Shown in pieces: positions 1-8,300 of a stretch of 30,950 nt of DNA. The position numbers were made by a program, and so were the translations under genes. The stretch is from positions 1,906,685 through 1,937,634 of the forward strand of contig BFEA01000286.1 in the NCBI GenBank assembly GCA_003427395.1. Direction: 5' to 3'. Within the stretch, counting starts at the first letter, position 1. Each line of letters opens with the position of its first letter. Under the pieces are notes generated by a model. It was not told the origin of the DNA. It worked only from the letters and a program-made list of their open reading frames with translations, and made no database searches. The DNA is from Chara braunii. Taxonomy: Eukaryota; Streptophyta; Charophyceae; Charales; Characeae.

Positions 1-60
<60 letters not shown>
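1..60. repeat. (CT)n microsatellite
   Basis: The first 60 bases are an uninterrupted CT dinucleotide run that probably continues to the left of the window. A second CT run lies at the right end (30870-30911). Confidence 0.97.
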
Positions 61-66
<6 letters not shown>

Positions 67-840
67 CAGATACTGACCAGGAGAAGATGGAGTCTTGAGC
101 TGTCTTGTGTCACAGGTGGAAAGCCTGTGACGGCCGGTGCTGAAGACCCAAGCTATGGTGCCCAAGTAAGTACTCCAACACTACACTTGTTGAAGACCAC
201 CTTTCCTCTAGTCTGCCATGTCCTACATCTCTAGCGTTAAAGCGAGAGCTGTTCCTCTACTGTTGCTTGTGCAGCCTCAAGCCGAAGTGTGACCTCGACA
301 CTATATACTGAATCCGAGGGCCGGCCCAGCTAATTAGCGCCGGGCCTACTGGATCTGCAGGCGGCATGGAGCCAGGACCGTTTGATTAATGCATCAATCA
401 ATGGTCCTGGAAGCATCCTAGCCAAAACGTTGCCTGCTTGTATCCCTTCCGGACGTTGAGGCTCCTTTGCTACAATAGAGGTGTCCTACTTACGGACAAG
501 GGTTGCGCCTGGTACTAAAAGACAAACTTGGCCCTGTCTCACAACGCACGAACTCATTCCGCGGCTCTGGAAACATGCAAAAGTATGGCGCGCGTGGTCC
601 AGGGTGCCGAACTGGTCCAATGCCGTGCCCTGGGGGGCCGTGCGGGATCTGTGCATGCTACCCCTCCTGCCCTCCTTGAAGAGTTGGGCATAACGGCGAG
701 GGCGAAGCTGCCAATTTGGAGGGGGGGCCGAAGTCTGTGCAGGGTGGCTGGGCTGTTGCTGCGAAGCCTTTTTAGCGAGCCACTGCCGCTCGTAGTGTGC
801 AAGAATGTCTGGTGGCGATGGGAGCAAAGTGGTCACAAGT
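61..840. other. Stretch with no recognisable gene
   Basis: Overlapping open frames on both strands in the GC-rich part (about 480-830) give no family I recognise and look like composition-driven open frames. A fold-back sits at 372-410. The 15 bases from 365 match the 3'-terminal motif of the LINE family found elsewhere in the window (catggagccaggacc), so a small LINE end fragment is possible but not demonstrated. Confidence 0.5.
372..410. repeat. Short fold-back (inverted repeat)
   Basis: The arms 372-387 and 396-410 are complementary except for one mismatch and one unpaired base, around an 8-nt loop. The outer eight bases, ccaggacc and ggtcctgg, pair perfectly. Function is unknown. Confidence 0.75.
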
Positions 841-1543
841 ACAGATCAATCTCAGATTACAACGTGAAGTTCGGCTTCGAACTCGGCACCAGATCCCACC
901 CCGGAGTTGATCACAAGGTGGAGGAAGATCCTTGATCTAAACCCCTCAGATGACCTCACCATCCCCTGGTCCACATATCAACCTATCAAGCCCACCAAGG
1001 CCCATAGCATGCAATGTCTTGCCCTGCCCGTCAATCAATGGCTCCACAAGAGAAGGAAGCACTCCGATCCGAATAGCTCAGGCATCTGCCTAATGTGAAA
1101 CAGCAATTCCACGAAAGGTATACTACACTGCTTACTATTCTGCCCCGAGGCTACTTGGATATGGAATAAGATCAAGGAAATCTGGATCTCGCTCTTCTCC
1201 TCCCACCCCCCGACTTCAGCCCACTAACAATCCTCCTCCTCTCCAACTTGCCCAGTGCACTAAAAGGCAGCAAGGAGATATGGTTCAGACTACTCAGAAA
1301 GCTGTCCCTCTCACCATAGAGAAGATGGAGGTCCCAAGAGAGGAGGCACTTGCGTTAATAATCAGGATGGCGTAAACTGAGATCCGGAGCAGATGGCACA
1401 TGATCAGACTCTCAGCCAAGGCCAGACCGGACAAGTTCGCAGCCAGGAAAAAAACGTTTTGCAGAGACTGGTTAATACGAGGCAAAGTTGCAAACGTGGC
1501 AAACGGCATGCTGAGGTGGAAGAAATGGCACACCACAGACTGA
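841..1543 (+). pseudogene. LINE ORF2 C-terminal remnant (zf-RVT region)
   Basis: This broken reading frame corresponds to the C-terminal part of LINE ORF2, the region after the reverse transcriptase that carries a putative zinc-binding knuckle. Segments recognisable against LINE-A are LPVNQWLHKRRKHSDPNSSG (about 1027-1080), an HCLLFCPEATWIWNK block around 1129-1170, and a final MLRWKKWH block before the stop at 1541-1543. Frames change at least three times, and there is a stop at 1096-1098 where LINE-A reads the first zinc cysteines. The RT domain is absent because of 5' truncation. It cannot encode a working protein. Confidence 0.8.
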
Positions 1544-1860
1544 GAGACAACAAGACCAAATGTCCCTACAGGGATTGGGGAGGTGGTACAAAAGTTACTT
1601 TCTTGTGATTCTTGCTACTTCCCGTTAGATTCGACAGGTTCACAGGTGGGCCCTGAGAGGTTTTCATGAGAAAGGCATGCTGACAGTCAATCCTCCTTTA
1701 GAATGGAACAATCAATACTGGTCACAGTTCCTTCGGCCAAATGGAAGGAAGTGTGAGTGGGTCAATTGTTGTATTTCAACATTTAGACTTGCTGGTGGAA
1801 AGGAACCGGACTGATGCTCCCCAGAATTGACATGGAGCCAGGACCATAAGGACCTGTTTC
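841..1860 (+). mobile_element. LINE-D: 5'-truncated L1-type LINE, 3' end only
   Basis: This is the last kilobase of a non-LTR retrotransposon. It starts inside the ORF2 C-terminal region (an NVKFGFEL segment equal to DVKFGYNL in LINE-A), runs through the zinc-binding region, and continues into a 3' UTR. The UTR (about 1628-1860) closely matches those at 13608-13830 and, on the other strand, 15584-15810. Shared blocks include ggaaccggactga, ctccccagaat and the terminal ccaggaccataaggacctgtt. There is no poly-A tail at this end and no convincing target-site duplication, so the boundaries are approximate. Confidence 0.85.
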
Positions 1861-1863
1861 AAG

Positions 1864-2150
1864 TAATACCCATACGTTCCGTACTCGTACTAAGTTGTAG
1901 GAAATCCCAATTGCCATGGTCATATGCTTTTTCAAGGTCGAAAAAAGTGTAGCTGCCTGCATTCTTTTATCTCTTCTCAGTTTTGTAACTTTTGTTGCTT
2001 CGTTCAAGCACACCACATTGTCTAGTATGTATCTACCCGGTACAAAACCTGTTTGCTCTATGCGAAAGCACCTGTCCGTCACGTTCTTATGCAGTTTAAG
2101 GCTTTTGCTAGGATCTTATATGCTACCAGTAATAGGGTGATAGCACTGAT
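1864..2150 (-). pseudogene. LINE reverse-transcriptase fragment
   Basis: On the minus strand this encodes a stretch of non-LTR RT. CFRIEQTGFVPGRYILDNVV corresponds to HIEQAGFIPSRYVLDNVI in LINE-A, followed by EATK, KRMQAATLF and, after a frame change, FFDLEKAYDHGNWDFL. The last block equals the FFDFEKAYDQVNWDFL motif that holds the first catalytic aspartate of the RT. The fragment stops abruptly at the 3' end of LINE-D, so the two form a tail-to-tail junction at about 1862. The rest of the RT, including the FADD box, is missing. Related to LINE-A and LINE-B but more divergent. Confidence 0.8.
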
Positions 2151-2296
2151 AGGTTAATTTATTTCATCTTTGTCTCTCCTTTCTTACGTAGTAGAGTGAC
2201 CACCACACACTAGGCCTCCTAGTGTTTCCTTTTGGAAAGCTTCTTGGAAAAAATGGTGGTTTTTCATGGTTTTGGCAATTTTCTACCCAAAACTCC

Positions 2297-2412
2297 TTTG
2301 TCAGGCTGTCCCTACCCAATACTCTGTTTCTCAGGAGTCCACCACAGCCACAGATTTGTCAGGCCATCCCCACCCGGTACTTAGTTTCTTAGGAGTCCAC
2401 CACAGCCACAGA
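2297..2412. repeat. 58-bp imperfect tandem duplication
   Basis: Units 2297-2354 and 2355-2412 are the same length and share both ends (tttgtcaggc and aggagtccaccacagccaca), with about eight internal differences. Confidence 0.9.
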
Positions 2413-3472
2413 TCACACCCATATCCAAGCACTCAGTGCAGTTTCCAGAAGTTCCAGAGGCGCATTGGGTCCAGGCGCACGCTGGCTGCAAGCAAATCTT
2501 GGACGCATAGATCACAAAATCTCAGCCCTTCGAGGAGGCAACTGGAAGTAGGTCAGGCCAAATCAACACTGTACAACATCGATCTGCCCAGCTTGAGGAT
2601 TCATTCTGCTTTGCACAGCTTTGAGGCTGGAGCACGGCTGCCAGAGCGTTAGTGCTTGAAGGTAAGAGCGAGAGTGAGAGAGAGCGCTAGAGTAGCCATA
2701 GCTAGGGTAGACGATGTGCTGCAATTTAGCTTAGCTGTAAAGTGAGAGAGTGAGGTTTGACGGACGAGCATATCCTGTGCTGAGGGGAGAACGCGTGGCA
2801 TACCTAAACTTACCTAGTGGTGAACACTGTGTTGGAGAGGCCGCGCTCTGCTTCTGAAGGCTGGCATTGCTGGCCCCGGTGTTATCCTCCGTTGCACATG
2901 TTTGACCATTGGCGAGGTGCTTGTAAGGGAGATCGGCTTCATCATCAGTGGAGGGTTAGGTTCATGGCAGTGAGGTGGTGTGAAGAAGAGGAAGAAGCCT
3001 CTCATTGGTGATTATTGACAGTTGTTACTCTTCTCTTCCGTTTGTCTACATTCTCGTCTACTTGCCATCTTTGGGCTGTTGTCGATCATTGAGCATTGTA
3101 CGTTCATGCATGGTGTGAAATTGTGGGCTTCTCGGTATTCGGGTCATTACAGGAGGGATGTTAACTACCAAGGAAATGGCAGATGAGGTATTGGCAGTGG
3201 AGGGAAGACAAAGACTGCCACATCGCCTTTGCTTTCTCCCAGTGGCAATGAAACACCTGGCATCGAAGAAACCAGTGAGTTATGTTTCTGAGGATATTAG
3301 CCATGTGTGTCTGACAGAATTGAACCTGTTCGGAGCACAGCGTTTCATTCTTCGGTGGAGCCAGGATATCTGAATTATCCACTCCATAAGCCACTGTAGA
3401 CCTTAGTTTGGTAGGTTTCCTTCTCTGATATTTTGTCAGGATAGTAGGGTATTGATTCTAGGCTGCCAGCCC

Positions 3473-3558
3473 GGCCGCCTGGATCACCTTGTTTGCCCAG
3501 GCGGCCCAGCCGTGCAAGGGCCAAAGAAGGTCCCAGCAAAAAAAAAAAAAAAAAAAAA
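3473..3558. repeat. GC-rich hairpin followed by A21
   Basis: A perfect 10-bp stem (ggccgcctgg at 3473-3482, ccaggcggcc at 3497-3506) with a 14-nt loop is followed about 30 bases later by 21 consecutive A (3538-3558). A structured end plus poly-A resembles the 3' end of a retroposed sequence, but I found no target-site duplication. Confidence 0.6.
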
Positions 3559-4802
3559 GTTAAAAAAACTTTAAAAAGTTAAAAAAACTGAAAAAAGCTA
3601 CATTATGCGGAAAAATAAACTAAACAACTTTTGCCTCAAGGTCATATCGAAATTTCTTAGGAAATAAAATGAAAATATCATTTAAATATGTAGATTTTTG
3701 GATCATTTTTCCATCTGGTGTGGGTGAGTGATAGTCTGCTTTGATTTTCGTCACAGGTACCTTGAGGGCAGTGGTTGGTGCCCACCTCAAGGTATCAGTT
3801 GTCAGGCAGTCGATGATGCTTAACCACAACCGGGGTTAAGGTGGATTATCAGTTAGAGTGTAATCAGTTAGGGGATTCTGCAGACCGTTGAGGGTTCAGC
3901 CTCCTAATGAGTCGGTGAAACTCCGACGAAACAGTTTGTCACAGCCCCTCGTTTGTCGTCCTCTTCTCCGTCTCTGCCTATGGTTTACCGGGCAGCTCTG
4001 TTTGACGATAATATATAGTCAAACAGAGAATATATATTTTTATTGTTTTGGCCCAGCCGGGCAAGTGGTCCCGGGCCACTCTGGTAGCCTAGGTACTATT
4101 GAATCAATTGTTGTGTATGTCTCGTGCCACTGATCTGCACCATGTCCTTTGCATGGCTGGCAATGATTCCGCCCTCAGTGGCTTCTTTCTGAACTTTGCT
4201 TCACTGAGCAATCTGAAAAAACCTTCAGGTCGTTCCTTCTGTCTATGGGATTTCCACTGCTGCTCCTCCCACTACTATTTTCCAAAGGAGAATTCCAGAT
4301 CAGCGATGCTCTTTTGGGATACAATAATATGTGGAGAGATCTGAGATACATCCATAATGTCCAAACCGGTCTGTGCCATCTGAATCTGCAAGGGACCTTC
4401 GACCAGGTCCTCATGAGTGCACCTGGGTGCCTGCACCTTGCAGATGCAGAAGGTCAAGGCCTTTTGAGGACGTTATGGTGAAGATTGGGCATATTGCAGA
4501 TCTTTTCATAAGTCATATTAGATGGGTTCTCCGACCTACTCAGGTCTTTGTCAGTGAGAGAGCATCCATTTTGATTGGTTCACAGTTTCTTCCTGAACGA
4601 CCGGTAGAGAAGCTTGCACGTCTAGAATTGTGAAGGGCTGGAACTTGGAAGATGACTTGTGTTCTCCCCCAACAATTAAGCAAACTAACTGATAATGGAT
4701 TAATATGTGTTGGTGACCCAGTGCCTACGTACTGTTGCTCTCGAGGAGCCTTCTCCAGCTGTCTGCAGCGTTGTTCATAATTTGGAACAAGTGTAGCTTT
4801 TT

Positions 4803-5000
4803 CAAAAAAAAAAAGAAAAAAAGGTCATGGCATCTTGCCAAACATAAAAAAAAAGAAGAAAAGGTGATAGCATCTTGCCTACCATTCCGGCGAGCGGCTG
4901 TCCATAAGGCCTAAAAAAGAAAAAGATGGGTGGCAGACTGGCAGTAGCCTTCTTTTTTTTTTTCTTTTTTTTTTCTTTTCCGGGTGGTAGTATCTTGCTT
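4803..5000. repeat. A/T-rich patch with a threefold degenerate motif
   Basis: Runs of A (from 4803 and around 4846) and T (about 4950-4980) are interleaved with three related blocks: ggtcatggcatcttgcca near 4824, ggtgatagcatcttgcct near 4863 and ggtggtagtatcttgctt near 4983. The reverse-strand lysine-rich open frame here is a product of these runs, not a gene. Confidence 0.7.
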
Positions 5001-5857
5001 TTATTGCTGGAATTCATCCAGCCTCTATGACATTGCAAATATGCTCCGATTGCCAGATCGCACTTTCAACCCATGACATGACTTCAAGGAGCCACCTTTG
5101 ATCCTTGGTGTCAGTGTCAATTGCCCTCTGTCATCCATGCATTACAGAAAGAAAAGGATTACCATGGCTTGCCTCGTCTCCTCTTCACATGAGGATTAAA
5201 AAAAAATCCTTCTTTTGAAGTTGGCTAATTGAGGCCACCAGATAATCATGAGGACTGTTGTGAACACCAAAGATAGTGTCTTTGAAGCCATGTCTTGGAC
5301 ACCCCTTATCCATTTTAGGGTCTCTCATTGCTCACAGTGAAGCAAAGGCCCTGTGGTAGTCTTTGTCTTCGCTTCCCTGCAGTGAAGCAGGGCCTTTGAT
5401 ATTGTTCTGTCTCAGGAGATCATTCGGTGGGAGCAATTAGAGACCCTGCATGTCGGGGTAAGTCTCGGTCAGTGCAATATGATGGATGCACTCAAGGGCA
5501 ATGATGATCTGGGGAAAGTGTTTGTTGGAATTTTAATATCACGTTCATCTGCAGAGCAAGTACCTCCATTTTAGGGTCAAGGCCTAGACGGGAAGTGCCT
5601 GTGGTGGTTCTTGAGTAAGTAATTCATAGATATTGATATTTAAAGAATGGTAGCGTAGAGAAATTCCTCAATCTGAGTGGCGTGTGAGTAGGAGGATTGA
5701 GTATCCTAGAGGTTGTTTTCAAAGCTGTGGGGGATGAGGTGATGGCACCATGACAAGTAAAACTCATGTCATCTTCTTTCTTATTGAGTCCATTTGGTCT
5801 ATATTTGTCGATTTTAGGGCCTAGGACCCCCTTCGACGTTTTCGTTAGGCCACTTTT

Positions 5858-5872
5858 GGAATGAAGTTTCTT
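5858..5872 (+). repeat. LINE-C target-site duplication, 5' copy
   Basis: The 15 bases ggaatgaagtttctt are repeated perfectly at 7528-7542, immediately after the A6 tail of LINE-C. The flanking bases differ on both sides, so the duplication is exactly 15 bp. Confidence 0.9.
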
Positions 5873-6233
5873 AGCATGGGTGCAGATATTGCGACGGGGC
5901 CCACGGTTTCTGGAGGGAGATTGGGTGGCAATAGATGGGGATGGGGCTCGTGTCGGTCAAGTGTTGATGACTAGCAGAGAGGAAGTGCTGGTAAATTTGT
6001 TTTATAGGACCAGCCAGAACAGACTGGTACGTGGGGTCCCGGATGAGGTGCTCTGGCTCCCGAAGGTAGCTATTCACAGGGTGAGAGTGTTGCAGGAAGG
6101 GGACTACTGGGTAGTCATCAGGCCCGAGCTGCCCATCCAGGAACTCCCCATCGACCCGGGCGAATGGAGGTGGCGGATCCCCTCGCGGGACCCACAACCC
6201 CGTTACCGGTACCTGCGCAACTTGGGGGTCAAG

Positions 6234-6255
6234 GCCACTTACAGGCCACTTACAG
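6234..6255 (+). repeat. Perfect 11-bp tandem duplication
   Basis: gccacttacag occurs twice back to back (6234-6244, 6245-6255) inside LINE-C coding sequence. Since 11 is not a multiple of 3, it shifts the frame. Confidence 0.95.
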
Positions 6256-6339
6256 GTTATTAAGATCCCGAATCAACTTGAAAGATGGGATCATGGACCG
6301 ATGGGCGAGGTATCTGAACGTACCATTGGAGATATTGAG

Positions 6340-6371
6340 ACCAATCAAATGGTTTACCAATCAAATGGTTT
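6340..6371 (+). repeat. Perfect 16-bp tandem duplication
   Basis: accaatcaaatggttt occurs twice in direct succession (6340-6355, 6356-6371), shifting the LINE-C frame just upstream of the zinc-binding domain. Confidence 0.95.
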
Positions 6372-7009
6372 AAGGAGACTAAGTGTAAACCCGTCAAACT
6401 GGCCTCGTTGCAATGGCAAATTGTCCACCGCTGCCTTCCCACAAACGCATGGCTCATTGACCACTCTAGCCTGGAGCAAAAAGGCATAGCCCTCCTGCGG
6501 TGCACGGCTTGCCTGGAGGGCTTCCCATCCCACAAGGTAAATGAGACTATTGAACATCTTTTCTTACAATGCCCATCCTCAACATTGGTCTGGCGATGGT
6601 GGGCAAGAATTTGGGCAGCCCTCGAATCAGACACTGACTGGCCATGGGAGTGGAGAGCCTTGCTCTGTGGACATTGGACGGCCCAAGGTTCAGGTTTCAC
6701 TTCTAACCTGTCTCGATTGGTAGGAAAGTGGTACTGTGGGCCATCTGGAGGCGCCGTTGCATATTGACCATTGACGGCGCACATATGGAGAGGGGCGAGA
6801 TGACTGAGATGATTAAGGACACGATTGAGACTACAATCAGGGCTTGATGGACACTAGTACAGTCGACAAAACCCCTCTCCAAAAAGACTGATATCATTCG
6901 CTACCTAATTGAATTCTGCATGGACTGGCTGGGGGGGGAACGTGGGGGGAGGATAGCAAGAGTACAATGGGATGGTTGGCAATTGGACGACGATCATCAA
7001 TTGGAAGCC

Positions 7010-7102
7010 TTTTCAATAATTGGACCACGATCCCTGACGATATGCCAGAGAGAAGAATTATCAACTCTGTTTCAATAATTGGACCATGGTCCCTGACGAT
7101 AT
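7010..7102 (+). repeat. Imperfect repeat, 59-bp period, in LINE-C 3' region
   Basis: The segment at 7010-7043 recurs at 7069-7102, sharing the tttcaataattggacca and tccctgacgatat blocks with two differences. Confidence 0.9.
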
Positions 7103-7485
7103 CCCCCTCCCCCCTCCAACAGATTTCCAAGACCTCTTCCCCCTCCCTAATCACACATTGATGGAATCAAGTACAGTAGGGAGTAGGAAATAGAGATGGC
7201 CTGCTCAACCTGGACAGGAGAGGAGCTCGTTACCTGGGTAGCGGGAATGGCGGATGGGGCCCCTTCATCCGGTCGCCCCCTGGAAGAAGGAGCCCCATCC
7301 TCATCATTCCAACTGCCACCTACCAAGCCCCCTTCTGTGCCTGCTTGAGTAGGGCCCTGGAATGGTATAGGCAAAAGTCATCCCATAACCCGTGCAGTCA
7401 ATCCCCTGGCCTCCAGGGCAATCAATGCTGACAGGCCTCTGATTCATTTTCCTCCAACAAATTCCGATTACCTGATGTTAAGGAC

Positions 7486-7504
7486 GCTGGACCCGGTTTC
7501 CAGC
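7486..7504 (+). other. LINE-C 3'-terminal RNA hairpin
   Basis: gctgga (7486-7491) pairs with tccagc (7499-7504) around the 7-nt loop cccggtt, 17 nt before the A tail. The copy at 14043-14061 has the same loop and a G-C pair in place of the A-T pair next to the loop, so the stem is maintained. By analogy with other LINEs it may be the RT's 3'-end recognition structure; that role is inference. Confidence 0.7.
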
Positions 7505-7527
7505 AGGTGAAGCTCCCAACCAAAAAA

Positions 7528-7542
7528 GGAATGAAGTTTCTT
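7528..7542 (+). repeat. LINE-C target-site duplication, 3' copy
   Basis: Perfect second copy of the 15-bp repeat at 5858-5872, directly downstream of the LINE-C A tail. Confidence 0.9.
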
Positions 7543-7688
7543 TGACTGCGGCTTTGGTCCTGAGGCAGGCTCTTGGTTTTGATTTTAAGTGCTTCAAGCA
7601 TGGGGGACTCTTAGATGGATGAAATGTACCAGGTCATGGATAAGGCAGATGTGTTTGTAACTCCATACCAAGGGTGCTCCCCCTTGAG

Positions 7689-7738
7689 AAAGGAGAAGGT
7701 GAAAAAAAAAGGAAAAAAAAAGAAAAGGAGAAGGTGAA
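7689..7738. repeat. Direct repeats flanking a bare A-rich tract
   Basis: aaaggagaaggtgaa (7689-7703) is repeated at 7724-7738, with only an A-rich tract (A with one GG interruption and one G) between. It could be a retrotransposition event truncated to little more than its tail, or a replication-slippage duplication. The sequence cannot decide. Confidence 0.65.
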
Positions 7739-7799
7739 CGACCAGGTCTTCATTTTGTTAAATCATTGTGGGAAGAAGATTCTCTGCTACGTCCAGAGC

Positions 7800-7813
7800 A
7801 GGACTGTCTCCCA
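7800..7813 (+). repeat. SINE target-site duplication, 5' copy
   Basis: The 14 bases aggactgtctccca recur perfectly at 8008-8021. Bases immediately outside differ, so the duplication is exactly 14 bp. Confidence 0.9.
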
Positions 7814-8007
7814 ACCGACGGGCCTAGCTCAGTTGGTATACCCATGAACTGTTGAAATACAGACTCAAGTTTGAATCCTATCATGAACAGAACAAAATCA
7901 CTCTGAATTACCTGGGACTGGTCAGTTCAATGATGATATCTTAAGACCGTCACCCTTTTTACGGGAAAAAAAAGATGGAGAGGGAAGGATAAAGGAGGAA
8001 AGCAGAA
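7814..8007 (+). mobile_element. tRNA-derived SINE with 14-bp target-site duplication
   Basis: A 194-bp unit bounded by perfect 14-bp direct repeats. Its 5' part is tRNA-like: an A-box match tagctcagttgg at 7825-7836 and a B-box-like agtttgaatcc at 7868-7878. The boxes start 43 bases apart, as in an intronless tRNA gene, and form an internal RNA polymerase III promoter. The anticodon arm is degenerate and no 3' acceptor strand complementary to 7818-7824 follows, so it is not a working tRNA gene. The tRNA-unrelated part runs from about 7885 and ends in an A/G-rich tail from about 7963. It has no coding capacity; mobilisation in trans by a LINE is inferred from the duplication. Confidence 0.85.
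7818..7885 (+). other. tRNA-like head of the SINE (A and B boxes)
   Basis: Degenerate tRNA homology with the D-arm consensus (tagctcagttggt) and a T-arm-like ttgaatcc. I cannot name the parent tRNA because the anticodon arm is disrupted; ctgt and acag at about 7850-7863 can pair around a 6-nt loop. Confidence 0.7.
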
Positions 8008-8021
8008 AGGACTGTCTCCCA
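8008..8021 (+). repeat. SINE target-site duplication, 3' copy
   Basis: Perfect second copy of aggactgtctccca. Only nine bases separate it from the next element's duplication at 8031. Confidence 0.9.
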
Positions 8022-8030
8022 GTACCAATA

Positions 8031-8044
8031 TAGTACCTAGATAT
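8031..8044 (+). repeat. U2 retroposition target-site duplication, 5' copy
   Basis: tagtacctagatat recurs perfectly at 8287-8300. Its last two bases (at) coincide with the expected first bases of U2 RNA (AUACC). Confidence 0.9.
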
Positions 8045-8283
8045 ACCTTTCTCGGCCTTTTGGCTAAGATCAAGTGTAGTATCTGTTCTGCTCAGTTCAA
8101 TATCTGATCTGTGGCCCATCGGGCCACAACGATATTAAATGATTTTTTTTCGGGCCACCGAGGGGTTGAACGGGTAAGCTTGCTTACTCGATGCTTACTC
8201 GACCCTTCCAGCATTGCCCCGCAGTATTGCACTAAGGCAGAGCACGGCGTAACCCTCCCCTTATGGGGAAAAAAAAAAAAAAA
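8043..8283 (+). ncRNA. U2: U2 snRNA copy, retroposed (retropseudogene) with poly-A
   Basis: The 5' half is unmistakable U2 snRNA, the spliceosomal RNA that pairs with the intron branch point: the 5' end ataccttt, the ctcggccttttggctaagatc stem-loop I region (8051-8071), and the branch-point recognition sequence GTAGTA at 8076-8081. Stem-loop IIb is a perfect 7-bp stem (8111-8117 with 8121-8127). An Sm-site-like gattttttt lies at 8141-8150, and the stem-loop IV loop sequence gtattgca at 8224-8231. Signs of retroposition are an A15 tail (8269-8283), a perfect 14-bp target-site duplication on both sides, and no plant USE or TATA element at the expected upstream positions, which are occupied by the SINE. 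Stem-loop IIa differs from the usual sequence, and an 11-bp tandem duplication disturbs stem-loop III. Mature RNA homology ends near 8260. Confidence 0.92.
8181..8202 (+). repeat. 11-bp tandem duplication in U2 stem-loop III
   Basis: tgcttactcga occurs at 8181-8191 and 8192-8202. With one copy removed, cgggtaa pairs with ttactcg and the outer gggt pairs with accc, giving a tidy hairpin. The duplication therefore breaks the expected stem. Confidence 0.85.
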
Positions 8284-8286
8284 GGG

Positions 8287-8300
8287 TAGTACCTAGATAT
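8287..8300 (+). repeat. U2 retroposition target-site duplication, 3' copy
   Basis: Perfect second copy of tagtacctagatat, three bases after the A15 tail. Confidence 0.9.

Larger units (their letters stand above)
2151..5857. other. 3.7 kb with no recognisable gene
   Basis: I find no protein family, tRNA or retrotransposon domain here. It contains a 58-bp imperfect tandem duplication (2297-2412), a GC-rich hairpin followed by an A21 run (3473-3558), and an A/T-rich patch (4803-5000) in which a ggtNatNgcatcttgcc motif recurs three times. Open frames are short and unlike any protein I know. It may be old transposon debris or host intergenic sequence. Confidence 0.5.
5880..7020 (+). pseudogene. 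LINE-C ORF2 C-terminal remnant (zf-RVT domain)
   Basis: The open frame 5880-6263 corresponds to the ORF2 region after the RT: VIRPELPIQELPIDPGEWRW matches IFQPELNIKELEFDPKEWIW in LINE-A. The frame at 6408-6767 carries a clear reverse-transcriptase zinc-binding domain: LQWQIVHRCLPTNAWL, then CTAC, then ETIEHLFLQCP, the usual C-x2-C then H-x4-C arrangement. After a frameshift near 6722, VVLWAIWRRRC continues the homology, with a TGA at 6845-6847, then IRYLIEFCMDWLGG and a WDGWQLDD block matching the WKDWH ending of related elements. Two of the frame breaks coincide with the short tandem duplications. Confidence 0.85.
5873..7527 (+). mobile_element. LINE-C: 5'-truncated L1-type LINE with 15-bp target-site duplication
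   Basis: This is a 1.65-kb 5'-truncated non-LTR retrotransposon of a subfamily distinct from LINE-A and LINE-B. It begins within the ORF2 C-terminal region and ends with a small hairpin (7486-7504) and A6 (7522-7527). The boundaries are set by the perfect 15-bp direct repeats at 5858-5872 and 7528-7542, so the empty site can be read directly. Within it are perfect tandem duplications of 11 bp (6234-6255) and 16 bp (6340-6371), and an imperfect 59-bp-period repeat (7010-7102). The hairpin-containing 3' end recurs at 14038-14107. Confidence 0.92.

Noticed and set aside
528-935. 135-codon open frame on the plus strand
   Set aside because: It overlaps equally long frames on the minus strand in GC-rich DNA, resembles no family I know, and its last part is the start of the LINE-D remnant.
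2266-2652. 128-codon open frame
   Set aside because: Much of it is the translated 58-bp tandem duplication. It has no recognisable domain and no supporting signals.
4802-5038. Lys-rich minus-strand open frame
   Set aside because: It is explained by A/T homopolymer runs.
7818-7885. A functional tRNA gene
   Set aside because: A and B boxes are present, but the anticodon arm is disrupted and the 3' acceptor strand is missing. Perfect flanking duplications show it is the head of a SINE.
8043-8260. A functional U2 gene
   Set aside because: The poly-A tail, target-site duplications, absent upstream promoter elements and disturbed stem-loops IIa and III all argue for a retroposed copy.
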